From: Kerstersia gyiorum
Lineage (GTDB): Bacteria; Pseudomonadota; Gammaproteobacteria; Burkholderiales; Burkholderiaceae_B
DNA length: 64,000 bases
Direction of reading: 5' to 3'
Assembly (NCBI RefSeq): GCF_004216755.1
Contig: NZ_SGWZ01000006.1
Coordinates: forward strand, 91,993 to 155,992
Shown here: one piece after another, positions 49,511 through 59,025 of the stretch
How positions within the stretch are numbered: the stretch's first letter is position 1
How the letters are laid out: every line of letters starts with the position of its first letter
Program-made: the position numbers and the translations under genes
The notes under the pieces: generated by a model
The model's database searches: none
The model's input: the letters and a program-made list of their open reading frames with translations, nothing else
Told to the model about the DNA's origin: nothing

Positions 49511-52252
49511 ATGCCCACCAGCCAAAGCGCGCAAGCCAAGGCGCAGGAAGCCCAATCCCAAGATGCATCCCAGGCCAAGGGCGCGCCCCTGACCTCCCTG
49601 TTTTCCCTGACCCCCTGGTCCGCCGCCATGGCCTACGCTGTCGACGCCTGGCAGCGCAGCGTGCTGTATGCGGACGCCATGCGCCAGCGCGGCAACCAGT
49701 ACCAGGAACACATGGCGCAACAGGAACCGAACGTCCTCAGCATGCAATCAGAGGTCATCGCCCGTGGCAATACGCTGCCGCGCCCGGTGAACTACATGCT
49801 GTCGCGCATCATCCCGCCCGAAGGCGTGGTCATAGACCCGCGCAAGCGCCCCTTCGTCGTCGTCGATCCGCGTGCCGGCCACGGCCCGGGCATCGGCGGC
49901 TTCAAGCCGGAAAGCGAATTGGGCGTAGCCATCCGTGCCGGGCACCCCTGCTATTTCGTGGGTTTCCTGCCTGATCCTGAACCGGGCCAGACCGTCGAAG
50001 ACGTGATGCGCGCTGAAGCCTTTTTCCTGGAAACCGTCATTGCCCGCCATCCCGAAGCGGAAGGCAAGCCGGTCGTCATCGGCAACTGCCAGGCCGGCTG
50101 GCAGGTCATGATGACCGCTGCCATGCGCCCCGAGTTGTTCGGCCCCATCATCCTGGCAGGCGCGCCGCTCTCCTACTGGGCCGGCTGGCGTGGCATGAAC
50201 CCGATGCGCTACCTCGGCGGCCTGCTCGGCGGCTCGTGGCTGACGGCGCTGACCAGCGATCTCGGCCATGGCAAATTCGACGGCGCCTGGCTGGTGCGCA
50301 ACTTCGAATTCCTCAATCCCGCCAATACGCTGTGGGACAAGCAGTACCACCTGTACGCCAATATCGACACCGAAACCGAGCGCTACCTGGGCTTCGAGAA
50401 ATGGTGGGGCGGCCACGTGTACCTGAATGGCGACGAGATCCAGTACATCGTCGACAACCTGTTCGTCGGCAACCGGCTGTCCACCGCCGAGCTGGTCACC
50501 AGCGACGGCATCCGCCTGGACCTGCGCAACATCCAGTCGCCCATCATCGTGTTCTGCTCGCGCGGCGACAACATCACCCCCCCGCCCCAGGCGCTGGGCT
50601 GGCTCACCGATGTCTACCAGAACGACGAGGAAATCCGTGCCCACGGCCAGACCATCGTCTATGCCGTGCATGAGAGCATCGGCCACCTGGGCATCTTCGT
50701 ATCCGGCAGCGTGGCACGCAAAGAACACCAGGAATTCACCAGCAACATCGACCTGATCGACGTACTGCCCACAGGCATCTACGAAGCCATCATCCGCGAC
50801 AAGCAGAACGATACGCCCAACGCCGACCTCACCGACGGCCCGTATATCGCCAGTTTCGAACGCCGCAAGCTCGACCAGGTACGCAAGATCATCGAACCCA
50901 TCCAGGAAGACGACCGCCGCTTCGCCACCGTGGCGCGCCTGTCGGAAATCAACCTGGGCCTGTACCGCCGCTTCATGCAGCCCTGGGTGCAGCTCTGGGC
51001 CACGCCCACCGTGGCCGAGACGCTGCGCGTGCTGCATCCTTTGCGCCTGCAGTACGAAGCCTTCAGCGACAAGAATCCGCTGGCGGAAAGCACGGCGAAA
51101 CTGGCGGAGAAAGTCCGCGAAGAGCGCGTGCCGGTGGCTGCCGACAACATTTTCCGGGTCTGGCAGGAAATCCTGTCGCGCAGCGTTTCCTCGGGCCTGG
51201 ACATCTGGCGCGTCACCCGCGACGATATCGTCGAGCAACTGTTCATGACGGTGTACGGCTCGCCCCTGGCGCAGACGCTGGCAGGCCTGGGCGCCCACCC
51301 CGAAGCGCCGCCGCGCAAGCACCCCGGCGTCTCACCGGAACACCGCGACTTCGTCAAGCAGACGCTGGCAGACCTGCGTGCCCAGGTCAGCCGCGGCGGC
51401 CTGCGCGAAGCCTGCATCCGCATGCTGGTCTATGTCGGCCATGGCGAAGGCGCCATCGACGAGCGCAATTTCAACCTGATCCGCCGCCTGCGCGTCGACC
51501 ACGACAAGAGCATGACGCTGGAGCGCTTCAAGGAAATGGTGCGCGAACAGGCCCTGATGATGATGCTCGATATGCATGGCGCCATCCAGAGCATGCCTAT
51601 CCTGCTGTCGCAAGCGTCGGAAGAAAACATCCGCCAGGCGCTCGAGCAGATGATCCGCGTCGTGACGGCAGCAGGCGACAAGCTTGGCGAAACCAGCCAG
51701 GCCCGCCTGGAAGAAATGCGCGCCATTTTTGAATCCGCCGCCGACCGTGCCGCACGTTTCCCGATCCTGGGCAATGCCGCATCGGCCAGCAGCCAGCAGA
51801 GCCGCCTGGCTCAGGCCACCGAAACGCAGCCCATCCCCGGCCTGGAACCGGCGCCCTGGGCTACTGCCAAGACCAATGGCGGGCAGCCGGCCCTGCCTGA
51901 TCCCAAGCCGGAGCTGGGCGCTGCGCTGGATGATGCGGCCCCGTCCCCGAGTGCCGCTGCCGTGGCCGCCACGCCCCAGGCTGCCCCGGCCGCCAAGGCC
52001 AGCGCCCCCGTCAAGCGTGCGCCTGCCAAGGCGCCGGCACGCAAGACCGCCACCAAAACAACGGCAGCCAAGGCGGCCGCTCCTGTCCCGGCAGCAAAAC
52101 CGGCACCCGCAACGCCGGTTCCCCAGCCGCCCGCCACCGCACCGGCCAGCCCTGCCCCCGCCGGCACCGCCCCGGTGCAGCCTGCTGCCGCACCGGCAAA
52201 GACACCTGCCAGCCCCAATCGCGCCACCCGACGCGCCCAGCGCAGCAAGTAG
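49511..52252 (+). CDS. DUF3141 PHA-synthase-like alpha/beta hydrolase with Ala/Pro/Lys tail
   Basis: A 913-residue protein. The catalytic domain (about 90-420) has a PhaC-like nucleophile box with Cys193 (IGNCQAGW), Asp353 (SRGDNITPP) and His392 (IGHLG), so the Cys-Asp-His triad of PHA synthases is kept. Residues 420-790 are helical. The last 150 residues (KRAPAKAPARKTATKTTAAK and Pro/Ala repeats) look like histone H1/PhaM-type DNA- or granule-binding tails. The GGAG site 6 bases before ATG 49511 decides the start. Reported function of DUF3141 is not known to me. Confidence 0.88.
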   Translation: MPTSQSAQAKAQEAQSQDASQAKGAPLTSLFSLTPWSAAMAYAVDAWQRSVLYADAMRQRGNQYQEHMAQQEPNVLSMQSEVIARGNTLPRPVNYMLSRIIPPEGVVIDPRKRPFVVVDPRAGHGPGIGGFKPESELGVAIRAGHPCYFVGFLPDPEPGQTVEDVMRAEAFFLETVIARHPEAEGKPVVIGNCQAGWQVMMTAAMRPELFGPIILAGAPLSYWAGWRGMNPMRYLGGLLGGSWLTALTSDLGHGKFDGAWLVRNFEFLNPANTLWDKQYHLYANIDTETERYLGFEKWWGGHVYLNGDEIQYIVDNLFVGNRLSTAELVTSDGIRLDLRNIQSPIIVFCSRGDNITPPPQALGWLTDVYQNDEEIRAHGQTIVYAVHESIGHLGIFVSGSVARKEHQEFTSNIDLIDVLPTGIYEAIIRDKQNDTPNADLTDGPYIASFERRKLDQVRKIIEPIQEDDRRFATVARLSEINLGLYRRFMQPWVQLWATPTVAETLRVLHPLRLQYEAFSDKNPLAESTAKLAEKVREERVPVAADNIFRVWQEILSRSVSSGLDIWRVTRDDIVEQLFMTVYGSPLAQTLAGLGAHPEAPPRKHPGVSPEHRDFVKQTLADLRAQVSRGGLREACIRMLVYVGHGEGAIDERNFNLIRRLRVDHDKSMTLERFKEMVREQALMMMLDMHGAIQSMPILLSQASEENIRQALEQMIRVVTAAGDKLGETSQARLEEMRAIFESAADRAARFPILGNAASASSQQSRLAQATETQPIPGLEPAPWATAKTNGGQPALPDPKPELGAALDDAAPSPSAAAVAATPQAAPAAKASAPVKRAPAKAPARKTATKTTAAKAAAPVPAAKPAPATPVPQPPATAPASPAPAGTAPVQPAAAPAKTPASPNRATRRAQRSK

Positions 52253-52344
52253 TCCCGCCTGCCGGTTCGGCCCTGACAGCGCCGCTTTCGCAAGGAAGCA
52301 GCGCTTTTTCGTGGCCATCAGCGTGGCCATCCGGCCAGTTCATG

Positions 52345-52356
52345 CCGGATATCCGG
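52345..52356. promoter_or_regulatory. 12-bp palindrome CCGGATATCCGG
   Basis: In the gap between the DUF3141 and pgk genes. It shares the GGATATCC centre with the palindromes at 29024 and 31991. Nothing else seen in the 228-base gap apart from the pgk terminator. Confidence 0.35.
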
Positions 52357-52419
52357 TACACAGACATTTCGCTGGCAGTGCAGATCGGCGGTGCGATCAG
52401 TGGCGACACGGCGCGCTGG

Positions 52420-52461
52420 AAAACAGACCTGCCGCGGCTGGGTCGCCCCGGCCGCGGCAGG
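52420..52461 (-). terminator. Terminator of pgk
   Basis: 11-bp arms CCTGCCGCGGC (52428-52438) and GCCGCGGCAGG (52451-52461) with a 12-base loop; the minus-strand RNA continues TCTGTTTTCC. Confidence 0.55.
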
Positions 52462-52480
52462 CAGTGTCACTCAAGGCAGA

Positions 52481-53695
52481 TCAGGCGCTGGCGCGTTGCT
52501 GCAGGATATCCACGGCAGGCAGTACCTTGCCTTCGAGGAATTCCAGGAAAGCGCCGCCACCAGTAGAGATATAGCTGACATCACCGGCAATGCCGAATTT
52601 GGCAATGGCTGCCAGCGTGTCGCCGCCACCGGCGATAGAGAACGCGGGAGATTCGGCGATGGCGCGGGCGATGACTTCCGTTCCCTTGGCGAAGGCATCG
52701 AACTCGAATACGCCGACCGGTCCGTTCCAGACGATGGTACCGGCCTGCTTCAGGATGCCGGCCAGCTGTTCAGCGGATGTCGGGCCGATGTCCAGGATCA
52801 GGTCGTCGGCGGCGACGTCATCGACGGACTTCACCGTGGCTTCTGCATCGGCGCCGAATTGCTTGGCGCACACCACGTCCACCGGAATGGGAACCGCCGC
52901 GCCACGCTGCTGCATACGCTCGATCACGGACTTGGCCTGGCCGACCTGCTCCGGCTCGGCCAGCGACTTGCCGATGGGCTTGCCCATGGCCAGCAGGAAG
53001 GTGTTGGCAATGCCGCCTCCCACCACCAGTTGGTCCACCTTGTCGGCCAGGGCTTCCAGGATGGACAGCTTGGTCGAGACCTTGGAACCGGCCACGATGG
53101 CCACCAGCGGACGTGCCGGGGCTTGCAGCGCGCGGCCCAGGGCCTCCAGTTCGGCCGCCAGCAGCGGGCCGGCGGCGGCCACCGGCGCGAAGCGGGCGAT
53201 GCCATGCGTGGTGGCCTCGGCACGGTGCGCCGTGCCAAAGGCGTCGTTGACGTATACATCGCACAGCGCCGCCATCTTGCGCGACAGGTTTTCGTCGTTC
53301 TTCTTCTCGCCCGGGTTCACCCGGCAGTTTTCCAGCAGCACGACGCGGCCGGGCTGGACTTCAACACCGTCGATCCAGTCCTGCACCAGCGGCACTTCCA
53401 CGCCCAGCAGCTGCGACAGGCGGCGCGCCACCGGCGCCAGACTGTCTTCAGGGTTCAGTTCACCTTCCTTGGGACGCCCCAGGTGCGACGTCACCATGAC
53501 GGCAGCGCCGGCGTCCAGCGCCAGGCGGATGCCGGGCACCGAAGCACGGACGCGAGTGTCTTCGCTGATGTTGCCTTCGTCATCGAAAGGCACGTTCAGG
53601 TCGGCGCGGATGAAGACACGCTTGCCGGCCAGTTGGCCGCTGGCCGCCAGCTTTTCCAGCGTAAGCACGGCGAGCGTGGAGGGAGTCTTGGACAT
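52481..53695 (-). CDS. pgk: Phosphoglycerate kinase
   Basis: A 404-residue glycolytic/gluconeogenic kinase. RADLNVPFDDEG, TSHLGRPKEGE, VYVNDAFGTAHRAEATT, GSKVSTKLSILEAL and GGGDTLAAIAKFG are the standard motifs. The ATG at 53695 gives MSKTPS; an extension to 53713 adds six residues. A terminator separates it from gapA, so it may have its own promoter. Confidence 0.97.
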   Translation of the reverse strand: MSKTPSTLAVLTLEKLAASGQLAGKRVFIRADLNVPFDDEGNISEDTRVRASVPGIRLALDAGAAVMVTSHLGRPKEGELNPEDSLAPVARRLSQLLGVEVPLVQDWIDGVEVQPGRVVLLENCRVNPGEKKNDENLSRKMAALCDVYVNDAFGTAHRAEATTHGIARFAPVAAAGPLLAAELEALGRALQAPARPLVAIVAGSKVSTKLSILEALADKVDQLVVGGGIANTFLLAMGKPIGKSLAEPEQVGQAKSVIERMQQRGAAVPIPVDVVCAKQFGADAEATVKSVDDVAADDLILDIGPTSAEQLAGILKQAGTIVWNGPVGVFEFDAFAKGTEVIARAIAESPAFSIAGGGDTLAAIAKFGIAGDVSYISTGGGAFLEFLEGKVLPAVDILQQRASA

Positions 53696-53725
53696 GGATG
53701 GCTCCGGATGCAATGGGAAGACATG

Positions 53726-53778
53726 AAAAAGCCCGCTGCCTCCACGCCCCGCCTGGGGGAGCGCACAAGACAGCGGGC
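53726..53778 (-). terminator. Terminator of gapA
   Basis: 8-bp stem GCCCGCTG/CAGCGGGC followed on the minus strand by TTTTTC. The 32-base loop contains a smaller hairpin. It lies just past the gapA stop. Confidence 0.75.
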
Positions 53779-53823
53779 GTAGCGGCGTGCAGGCTCAGGC
53801 CGGCAGGCGCCCGTGAGTTTGCG

Positions 53824-54834
53824 TTAGGCCGCGTTCATCAACGCAACGGTGGTGTCCAGCATGCGGTTGCTGAAGCCCCACTCGTTGTCGTACCAGGACG
53901 ACACCTTCACCAGACGGCCGTTGACCTTGGTCAGCGTGGCGTCGAAGGTGCTGGAAGCCGGGTTGTGGTTGAAGTCCACCGAAACCAGCGGCTCGGTGTT
54001 GTAGGCCAGGATGCCCTTCAGGGCGCCTTCCGAGGCTTCCTTCAGGATGGCGTTGACTTCTTCCACCGTGGTGTCGCGCTCGGAGATGAAGGACAGATCG
54101 ACCAGCGACACGTTGATGGTCGGAACGCGGATGGCATAGCCGTCCAGGCGGCCATTCAGCTCGGGCAGCACCAGGCCGACCGCGGCGGCGGCGCCGGTCT
54201 TGGTCGGGATCATGCTTTGCGTGGCGGAACGGGCGCGGCGCAGGTCTTCGTGGTAGACGTCGGTCAGCACCTGGTCATTGGTGTAGGCGTGCACAGTCGT
54301 CATCAGGCCGGTCACCAGGCCCAGCTTGGCGTGCAGCGGCTGCACCAGCGGAGCCAGGCAGTTGGTGGTGCAAGAAGCGTTGGAAATCACCGTGTCGGTG
54401 GACTTCAGCACTTGGTGGTTCACGCCATACACGACGGTGGCGTCGACATCCTTGCCGCCGGGTGCAGAGATGACCACTTTCTTGGCGCCACCCTTCAGGT
54501 GGGCGCTGGCCTTTTCCTTGCTGGTGAAAAAGCCCGTGCATTCCAGCACCACGTCCACGCCCAGCTCGCCCCACGGCAGTTCAGCCGGGTTGCGGTTGGC
54601 CAGCACGCGGATGCGATCACCGTTGACCACCATGCTGTCGCCATCGACCGACACGGTACCGGGGAAGCGGCCATGGGCGGTGTCGTATTGCGTCAGGTGG
54701 GCATTGGTCTTGGGATCACCCAGGTCGTTGATGGCCACGATTTCGATATCGTGTTTCTTGCCACCTTCGTAGTGTGCACGCAGAACGTTGCGGCCGATAC
54801 GGCCGTAGCCATTGATGGCGACGCGAATGGTCAT
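53824..54834 (-). CDS. gapA: Glyceraldehyde-3-phosphate dehydrogenase
   Basis: A 336-residue enzyme. NAD loop AINGYGRIGRNVLRA, catalytic Cys in SNASCTTNCLAP, His in TTVHAYTNDQ, and SWYDNEWGFSNRM are all present. The order tkt-gapA, 18 bases apart, indicates an operon; this linkage is common in Burkholderiales. Confidence 0.97.
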   Translation of the reverse strand: MTIRVAINGYGRIGRNVLRAHYEGGKKHDIEIVAINDLGDPKTNAHLTQYDTAHGRFPGTVSVDGDSMVVNGDRIRVLANRNPAELPWGELGVDVVLECTGFFTSKEKASAHLKGGAKKVVISAPGGKDVDATVVYGVNHQVLKSTDTVISNASCTTNCLAPLVQPLHAKLGLVTGLMTTVHAYTNDQVLTDVYHEDLRRARSATQSMIPTKTGAAAAVGLVLPELNGRLDGYAIRVPTINVSLVDLSFISERDTTVEEVNAILKEASEGALKGILAYNTEPLVSVDFNHNPASSTFDATLTKVNGRLVKVSSWYDNEWGFSNRMLDTTVALMNAA

Positions 54835-54852
54835 GACAGTAATCTCCTTGAT

Positions 54853-56898
54853 TTACAGAATGCGTTGAACAGCGGCTGCCACATTCTCGGCAGTCAGGCC
54901 GAAATGCTTGAAAAGGACTCCTGCCGGCGCCGATTCACCATAGGTGTCGATGCCGACGACCGCGCCACGGCGGCCGACATACTTGTGCCAGAGCGCCGTG
55001 CTGCCGGCTTCCACTGCCACGGCGGGCAGGTCGACGGGCAGGACGGCATCACGCCAGGCCTGGTCCTGGGCGTCGAAGACCTCGGTGCAGGGCATGGAAA
55101 CGACGCGCACCGGAATGCCTGCTTCGGCCAGTTGCTTCTGTGCTTCCAGTGCCAGCGCCACCTCGGAACCGGTGGCGATGATCACGGCGCGGGCGCCTGC
55201 GGCGTCACGCAGCACATAACCGCCACGCGCCACTGCCGCGAGCGTCTCGGCATCGCGTTCGATGAAAGGCAGGTTCTGGCGCGACAGCAGCAGCGCGCTC
55301 GGGCCGCCGGCATGCACATCCATGCCAATGCTGGCCGGACGCGTGACAGCGGTATTCCAGGCCACCACGGTTTCCACCGTGTCGGCCGGACGCCAGACAT
55401 GCAGGTTGGGAATCAGGCGCAGGCTGGAGGCATGCTCGATGGACTGGTGGGTCGGGCCGTCTTCGCCCAGGCCGATGGAGTCGTGCGTGAAGACGTGCAC
55501 CACGCGTTGCTTCATCAGCGCCGCCATGCGGATCGCATTGCGGGAATAATCAGAGAAGGTCAGGAAGGTGCCGCCGAAAGGCAGGAAGCCCCCATGCAGC
55601 GCCACGCCATTCATGATGGCGGCCATGCCGAACTCGCGCACACCGTAGTTGATGTGGCGGCCGCCCTGCACACCATGTTCGCCCGCGCGGACGGCGACAG
55701 CGCCCTTCCAGTCGGTGAAATTGGAGCCGGTCAGGTCGGCCGAACCGCCCAGCATTTCAGGCAGCAGTTCGACCAACGCTGTGATGGCCTGTTGCGAGGC
55801 CTTGCGCGTGGCAACCGTCTGCGCTTCGGCAACCGTGCGTTGCAGCAGTTCCTGCAGGCGTTGCTCAATGCCTTCCGGCAGCTTGCCTGCCAGGCGGCGC
55901 TGCAATTCAGCGGCTTCGGCAGGGAAAGCGGCGGCATAAGCGTCAAAACCGGCCTGCCATTGCGCCTGCTGGCTGGCGCCACGGGCGCGTGCGTCCCAGG
56001 CGGCGTAGACATCGGCAGGCACTTCGAACGGCGCATGGTTCCAGCCGATGGCAGCGCGGGTGGCAGCAATTTCGTCCGCACCCAGCGGCGCGCCGTGCAC
56101 CTTTTCGGAACCCGCCAGCTTGGGCGAACCCTTGCCAATAACAGTACGGCAGATGATCAGCGTGGGGCCGGCACCGGCCTCGGCATTGCGGCGAGCCTGC
56201 GCCAGCGCGGCGTCGACAGCATCGACGTCATGGCCATCGACAGCACGGATGACGTTCCAGCCGTAGCTCTCGAAACGCTTGGCGGTGTCGTCGGCGAACC
56301 AATGCTCGACCTTACCGTCGATGGAGATACCGTTGTCGTCGTACAGCGCGATCAGCTTGGACAGGCGCAGCGTACCCGCCAGCGAGCAGACCTCGTGGGA
56401 AATGCCTTCCATCAGGCAGCCGTCGCCCAGGAACACATAGGTGTTATGGTCGATGATGGCATGGCCGGGGCGGTTGAATTCTGCTGCCAGCAGCGCCTCT
56501 GCGAGCGCCAGACCCACGGCGTTGCCCAGGCCCTGGCCCAGCGGGCCGGTCGTGGTTTCCACGCCCGGGGTGATGCCGACTTCCGGGTGACCCGGCGTAC
56601 GCGAATGCAGTTGGCGGAAGTTGCGCAGTTCTTCGATGGGAAGATCGTAGCCCGTCAGGTGCAGCAAGGCGTAGATCAGCATGGAGCCGTGGCCATTCGA
56701 CAGCACGAAGCGATCGCGGCCAGCCCATGCCGGGTCGGCCGGATTATGACGCAGATGGCGCAGCCAGAGGGCCTGCGCAATTTCCGCCATGCCCATGGGG
56801 GCACCCGGATGGCCGGAATTGGCCTGTTGCACGGCATCCATGGCCAACGCGCGCACGGCGGCCGAAAGGACGGACGGGGAAGCTGAAGACTCGGTCAT
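54853..56898 (-). CDS. tkt: Transketolase
   Basis: A 681-residue TPP enzyme of the pentose-phosphate pathway. N-terminal NSGHPGAPMGMAEIA, TPP loop FLGDGCLMEGISHEV, then LPEMLGGSADLTGSN, FLTFSDYSRNAIRMAALM and a C-terminal domain ending in FGLTAENVAAAV. The ATG at 56898 gives the normal N-terminus (MTESSASP); a longer frame to 57231 is rejected as untranslated leader. First gene of tkt-gapA. Confidence 0.97.
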   Translation of the reverse strand: MTESSASPSVLSAAVRALAMDAVQQANSGHPGAPMGMAEIAQALWLRHLRHNPADPAWAGRDRFVLSNGHGSMLIYALLHLTGYDLPIEELRNFRQLHSRTPGHPEVGITPGVETTTGPLGQGLGNAVGLALAEALLAAEFNRPGHAIIDHNTYVFLGDGCLMEGISHEVCSLAGTLRLSKLIALYDDNGISIDGKVEHWFADDTAKRFESYGWNVIRAVDGHDVDAVDAALAQARRNAEAGAGPTLIICRTVIGKGSPKLAGSEKVHGAPLGADEIAATRAAIGWNHAPFEVPADVYAAWDARARGASQQAQWQAGFDAYAAAFPAEAAELQRRLAGKLPEGIEQRLQELLQRTVAEAQTVATRKASQQAITALVELLPEMLGGSADLTGSNFTDWKGAVAVRAGEHGVQGGRHINYGVREFGMAAIMNGVALHGGFLPFGGTFLTFSDYSRNAIRMAALMKQRVVHVFTHDSIGLGEDGPTHQSIEHASSLRLIPNLHVWRPADTVETVVAWNTAVTRPASIGMDVHAGGPSALLLSRQNLPFIERDAETLAAVARGGYVLRDAAGARAVIIATGSEVALALEAQKQLAEAGIPVRVVSMPCTEVFDAQDQAWRDAVLPVDLPAVAVEAGSTALWHKYVGRRGAVVGIDTYGESAPAGVLFKHFGLTAENVAAAVQRIL

Positions 56899-57150
56899 CG
56901 ACTCACTCTCATGCGGCACGACACCCCGGAAGGCGCGTGGCCAGAAGCCTAAGGAATAACCGGAGATTTTAACATCGCCATCAGCCGCTGCCTGCGATTG
57001 CGGCCAAGACAGTCCGTCAGCCCCCATTCCGTGTCGGTTCACCTGGCCCGACAGCCCCCCGGTTGCCGTCGCAAAGGACTGCGGCGCGAGCGCTCCGGAC
57101 CGGCAAATGACGCTAAGATGGCAGCGCCTCCGGTTTTGCTTCCCGCCGTC

Positions 57151-57894
57151 ATGTCCGCTCCACGCTTTTTCTGTTCCGCCGAAATCCCGCCCCACAGCCG
57201 CTTCCTGTTGCCGGACGCACCGGCGCACCATGCGCTGCGCGTGCTGCGCCTGCGCCAGGGCAGCCCCATCGTGCTATTCGACGGCACTGGCGGCGAATAT
57301 CCGGCAACGCTGGATATCGACGGCAAGCAGGCCTATGCACTGACCGGCCCGCACCTGCCCCGGGAAGCGGAACTGCCCGGCCGCATCGTGCTGCTGCAAG
57401 GGCTGCCGTCGGGCGACAAGATGGATTGGGTCATTGAGAAAGCCGTCGAGACCGGCGTCAGCGCCATCGTGCCGGTCGCGGCCCAGCGCAGCGTGCTGCA
57501 GCTGGAAGGCGAACGCCTGGAAAAACGCCTGGGCCGCTGGCGCGGCATTGCGACGTCGGCCAGCGAACAGTGCGGCCGCAACCGCCTGCTGGAAATCGCC
57601 CGGCCGTGCTCGCTGGCACAGGCGCTGGCCAGCCTGGCCCCGGGCCTGGCCCTGTTCTGCCACCCGGATGCCGATACTGCCCTGGCTGCCAGGCTGCGCC
57701 AGGCGGGCCCTGGCGCAGCCGACACGCTGAGCCTGGTCATTGGCCCCGAAGGCGGCTGGTCCGACACAGAACTGGAACTGGCGCGCCGCCATGGCGCCCA
57801 TCCCGTCAGCCTGGGTGCCAGGGTGATGCGCACGGAAACCGCCGGCATCGTACTGGCCGCCGCATGCAGCGCCCTGCTGGGCTGGCTGGACTGA
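57151..57894 (+). CDS. rsmE: RsmE: 16S rRNA m3U1498 methyltransferase
   Basis: A 247-residue SPOUT enzyme. C-terminal knot motifs LVIGPEGGWSDTELELA and LGARVMRTETAGIVLAAAC are diagnostic; N-terminal PUA-like region has HHALRVLRLRQGS. ATG at 57151 fits the usual length; an in-frame extension to 56998 is Arg/Pro-rich and overlaps the tkt promoter region. Confidence 0.95.
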   Translation: MSAPRFFCSAEIPPHSRFLLPDAPAHHALRVLRLRQGSPIVLFDGTGGEYPATLDIDGKQAYALTGPHLPREAELPGRIVLLQGLPSGDKMDWVIEKAVETGVSAIVPVAAQRSVLQLEGERLEKRLGRWRGIATSASEQCGRNRLLEIARPCSLAQALASLAPGLALFCHPDADTALAARLRQAGPGAADTLSLVIGPEGGWSDTELELARRHGAHPVSLGARVMRTETAGIVLAAACSALLGWLD

Positions 57895-58117
57895 GTCACG
57901 GCAAGGACGGGAACCGGCAGGCTGCTGCCATCAAAAAAGTGACCGCCCGACATACCAAACGGGCCTGCCGGCTCTTACACATCTGTTCACATTCGGCGTC
58001 CGGCCAGGATAGGCAGACAGCGCGGCAGCGTGGTTACACTTCCGCCGTTACATTCGCCTGCCGCCTGGAACGCCCCGTGCGTCCGGTGGCGTCTACCATC
58101 TCCTGGAGAGTTCCATC

Positions 58118-58858
58118 GTGAAGTTCCGCTATCCTGCCGCCCTGATTCTTGCCGCCGCCCTGGCCGGCTGCGCCAATATGGACCCGAACGCCCTGCTGTC
58201 CGCCGGTTCCAGCGCCTATACCGCTGCCAGCCTGAGCGACAGCGACATCGTCGAGCTGTCTGATGCCGCCTGCAAGCAAAGCGATGCAGAATCGCAGATC
58301 GCCCCCGCGTCCAGCGCCTACACCAAGCGCCTGAACCGCGTCATGCAAGGCTTCGGCCCTGTCACGCTCAACGGCCAGAGCATCAACTACAAGGTCTATA
58401 TGACCAACGATGTGAATGCCTGGGCCATGGGCAACGGCTGCATCCGAGTCTACAAGGGTCTGATGGACATGATGACCGACGACGAACTGCGCGGTGTGAT
58501 CGGCCACGAAATGGGCCACGTCGCCCTGGGCCACAGCAAGAAGGCCATGCGCACGGCCTACGCCGTCAATGCCGCCCGTACCGCAGCGACCGGGTCGGGC
58601 AACAGCACGGTCTCCGCGCTGAGCCAATCGGAACTGGGCAACCTGACCGAAGCCCTGATCAACGCGCAGTTCTCTCAGAGCCAGGAATTCGAGGCCGACG
58701 ACTACTCCTTCGAGCTGCTCGGCCAGAAAGGCATGAACCGTCTGGGCCTGGCTACCGCCTTTGAAAAGCTGGCGGAACTCGATGGCGGCGAAAGCAGCAT
58801 CATGAGCTCGCACCCGTCCTCTCCCGAACGCGCCCGCCGCGTACGCGACCGCCTGTAA
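58118..58858 (+). CDS. LoiP/YggG-like M48 metalloprotease lipoprotein
   Basis: A 246-residue zinc protease. Lipobox LAGC places lipidated Cys18. HEMGH at 130-134 binds zinc with Glu192 in FEADDY. GTG start preceded by CTGGAGAG. E. coli LoiP is an outer-membrane quality-control protease induced by low osmolarity and works with BepA; a similar envelope role is likely. The final SHPSSPERARRVRD is a family hallmark. Confidence 0.93.
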   Translation: MKFRYPAALILAAALAGCANMDPNALLSAGSSAYTAASLSDSDIVELSDAACKQSDAESQIAPASSAYTKRLNRVMQGFGPVTLNGQSINYKVYMTNDVNAWAMGNGCIRVYKGLMDMMTDDELRGVIGHEMGHVALGHSKKAMRTAYAVNAARTAATGSGNSTVSALSQSELGNLTEALINAQFSQSQEFEADDYSFELLGQKGMNRLGLATAFEKLAELDGGESSIMSSHPSSPERARRVRDRL

Positions 58859-58937
58859 ACGCACAGCGGCCATGCAGGACAACGCCGCATCGGCGCCCTG
58901 CATGGAATCCACGACTGGCACCCGCCACGGCGCCATG

Positions 58938-58965
58938 AAAAACGGCCTCATTCGAGGCCGTTTTT
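58938..58965. terminator. Bidirectional terminator between convergent genes
   Basis: Perfect 12-bp stem AAAAACGGCCTC/GAGGCCGTTTTT with loop ATTC, giving U tracts for both strands. Confidence 0.92.
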
Positions 58966-59025
58966 GCATCCCGTGCCACCCAGATCAGCGCAGTTCTTTG
59001 TATGTTTTTGTTTCCAGAACAGGGC

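Noticed and set aside
49748..51322. 524-codon minus-strand frame opposite the DUF3141 gene
   Set aside because: Antisense shadow without a ribosome-binding site or recognisable motif.
53698..56886. A 1062-codon open frame opposite gapA and tkt
   Set aside because: It is the antisense shadow of two highly conserved enzymes in G+C-rich DNA; its translation is His/Gln/Gly/Arg-rich with no domain.
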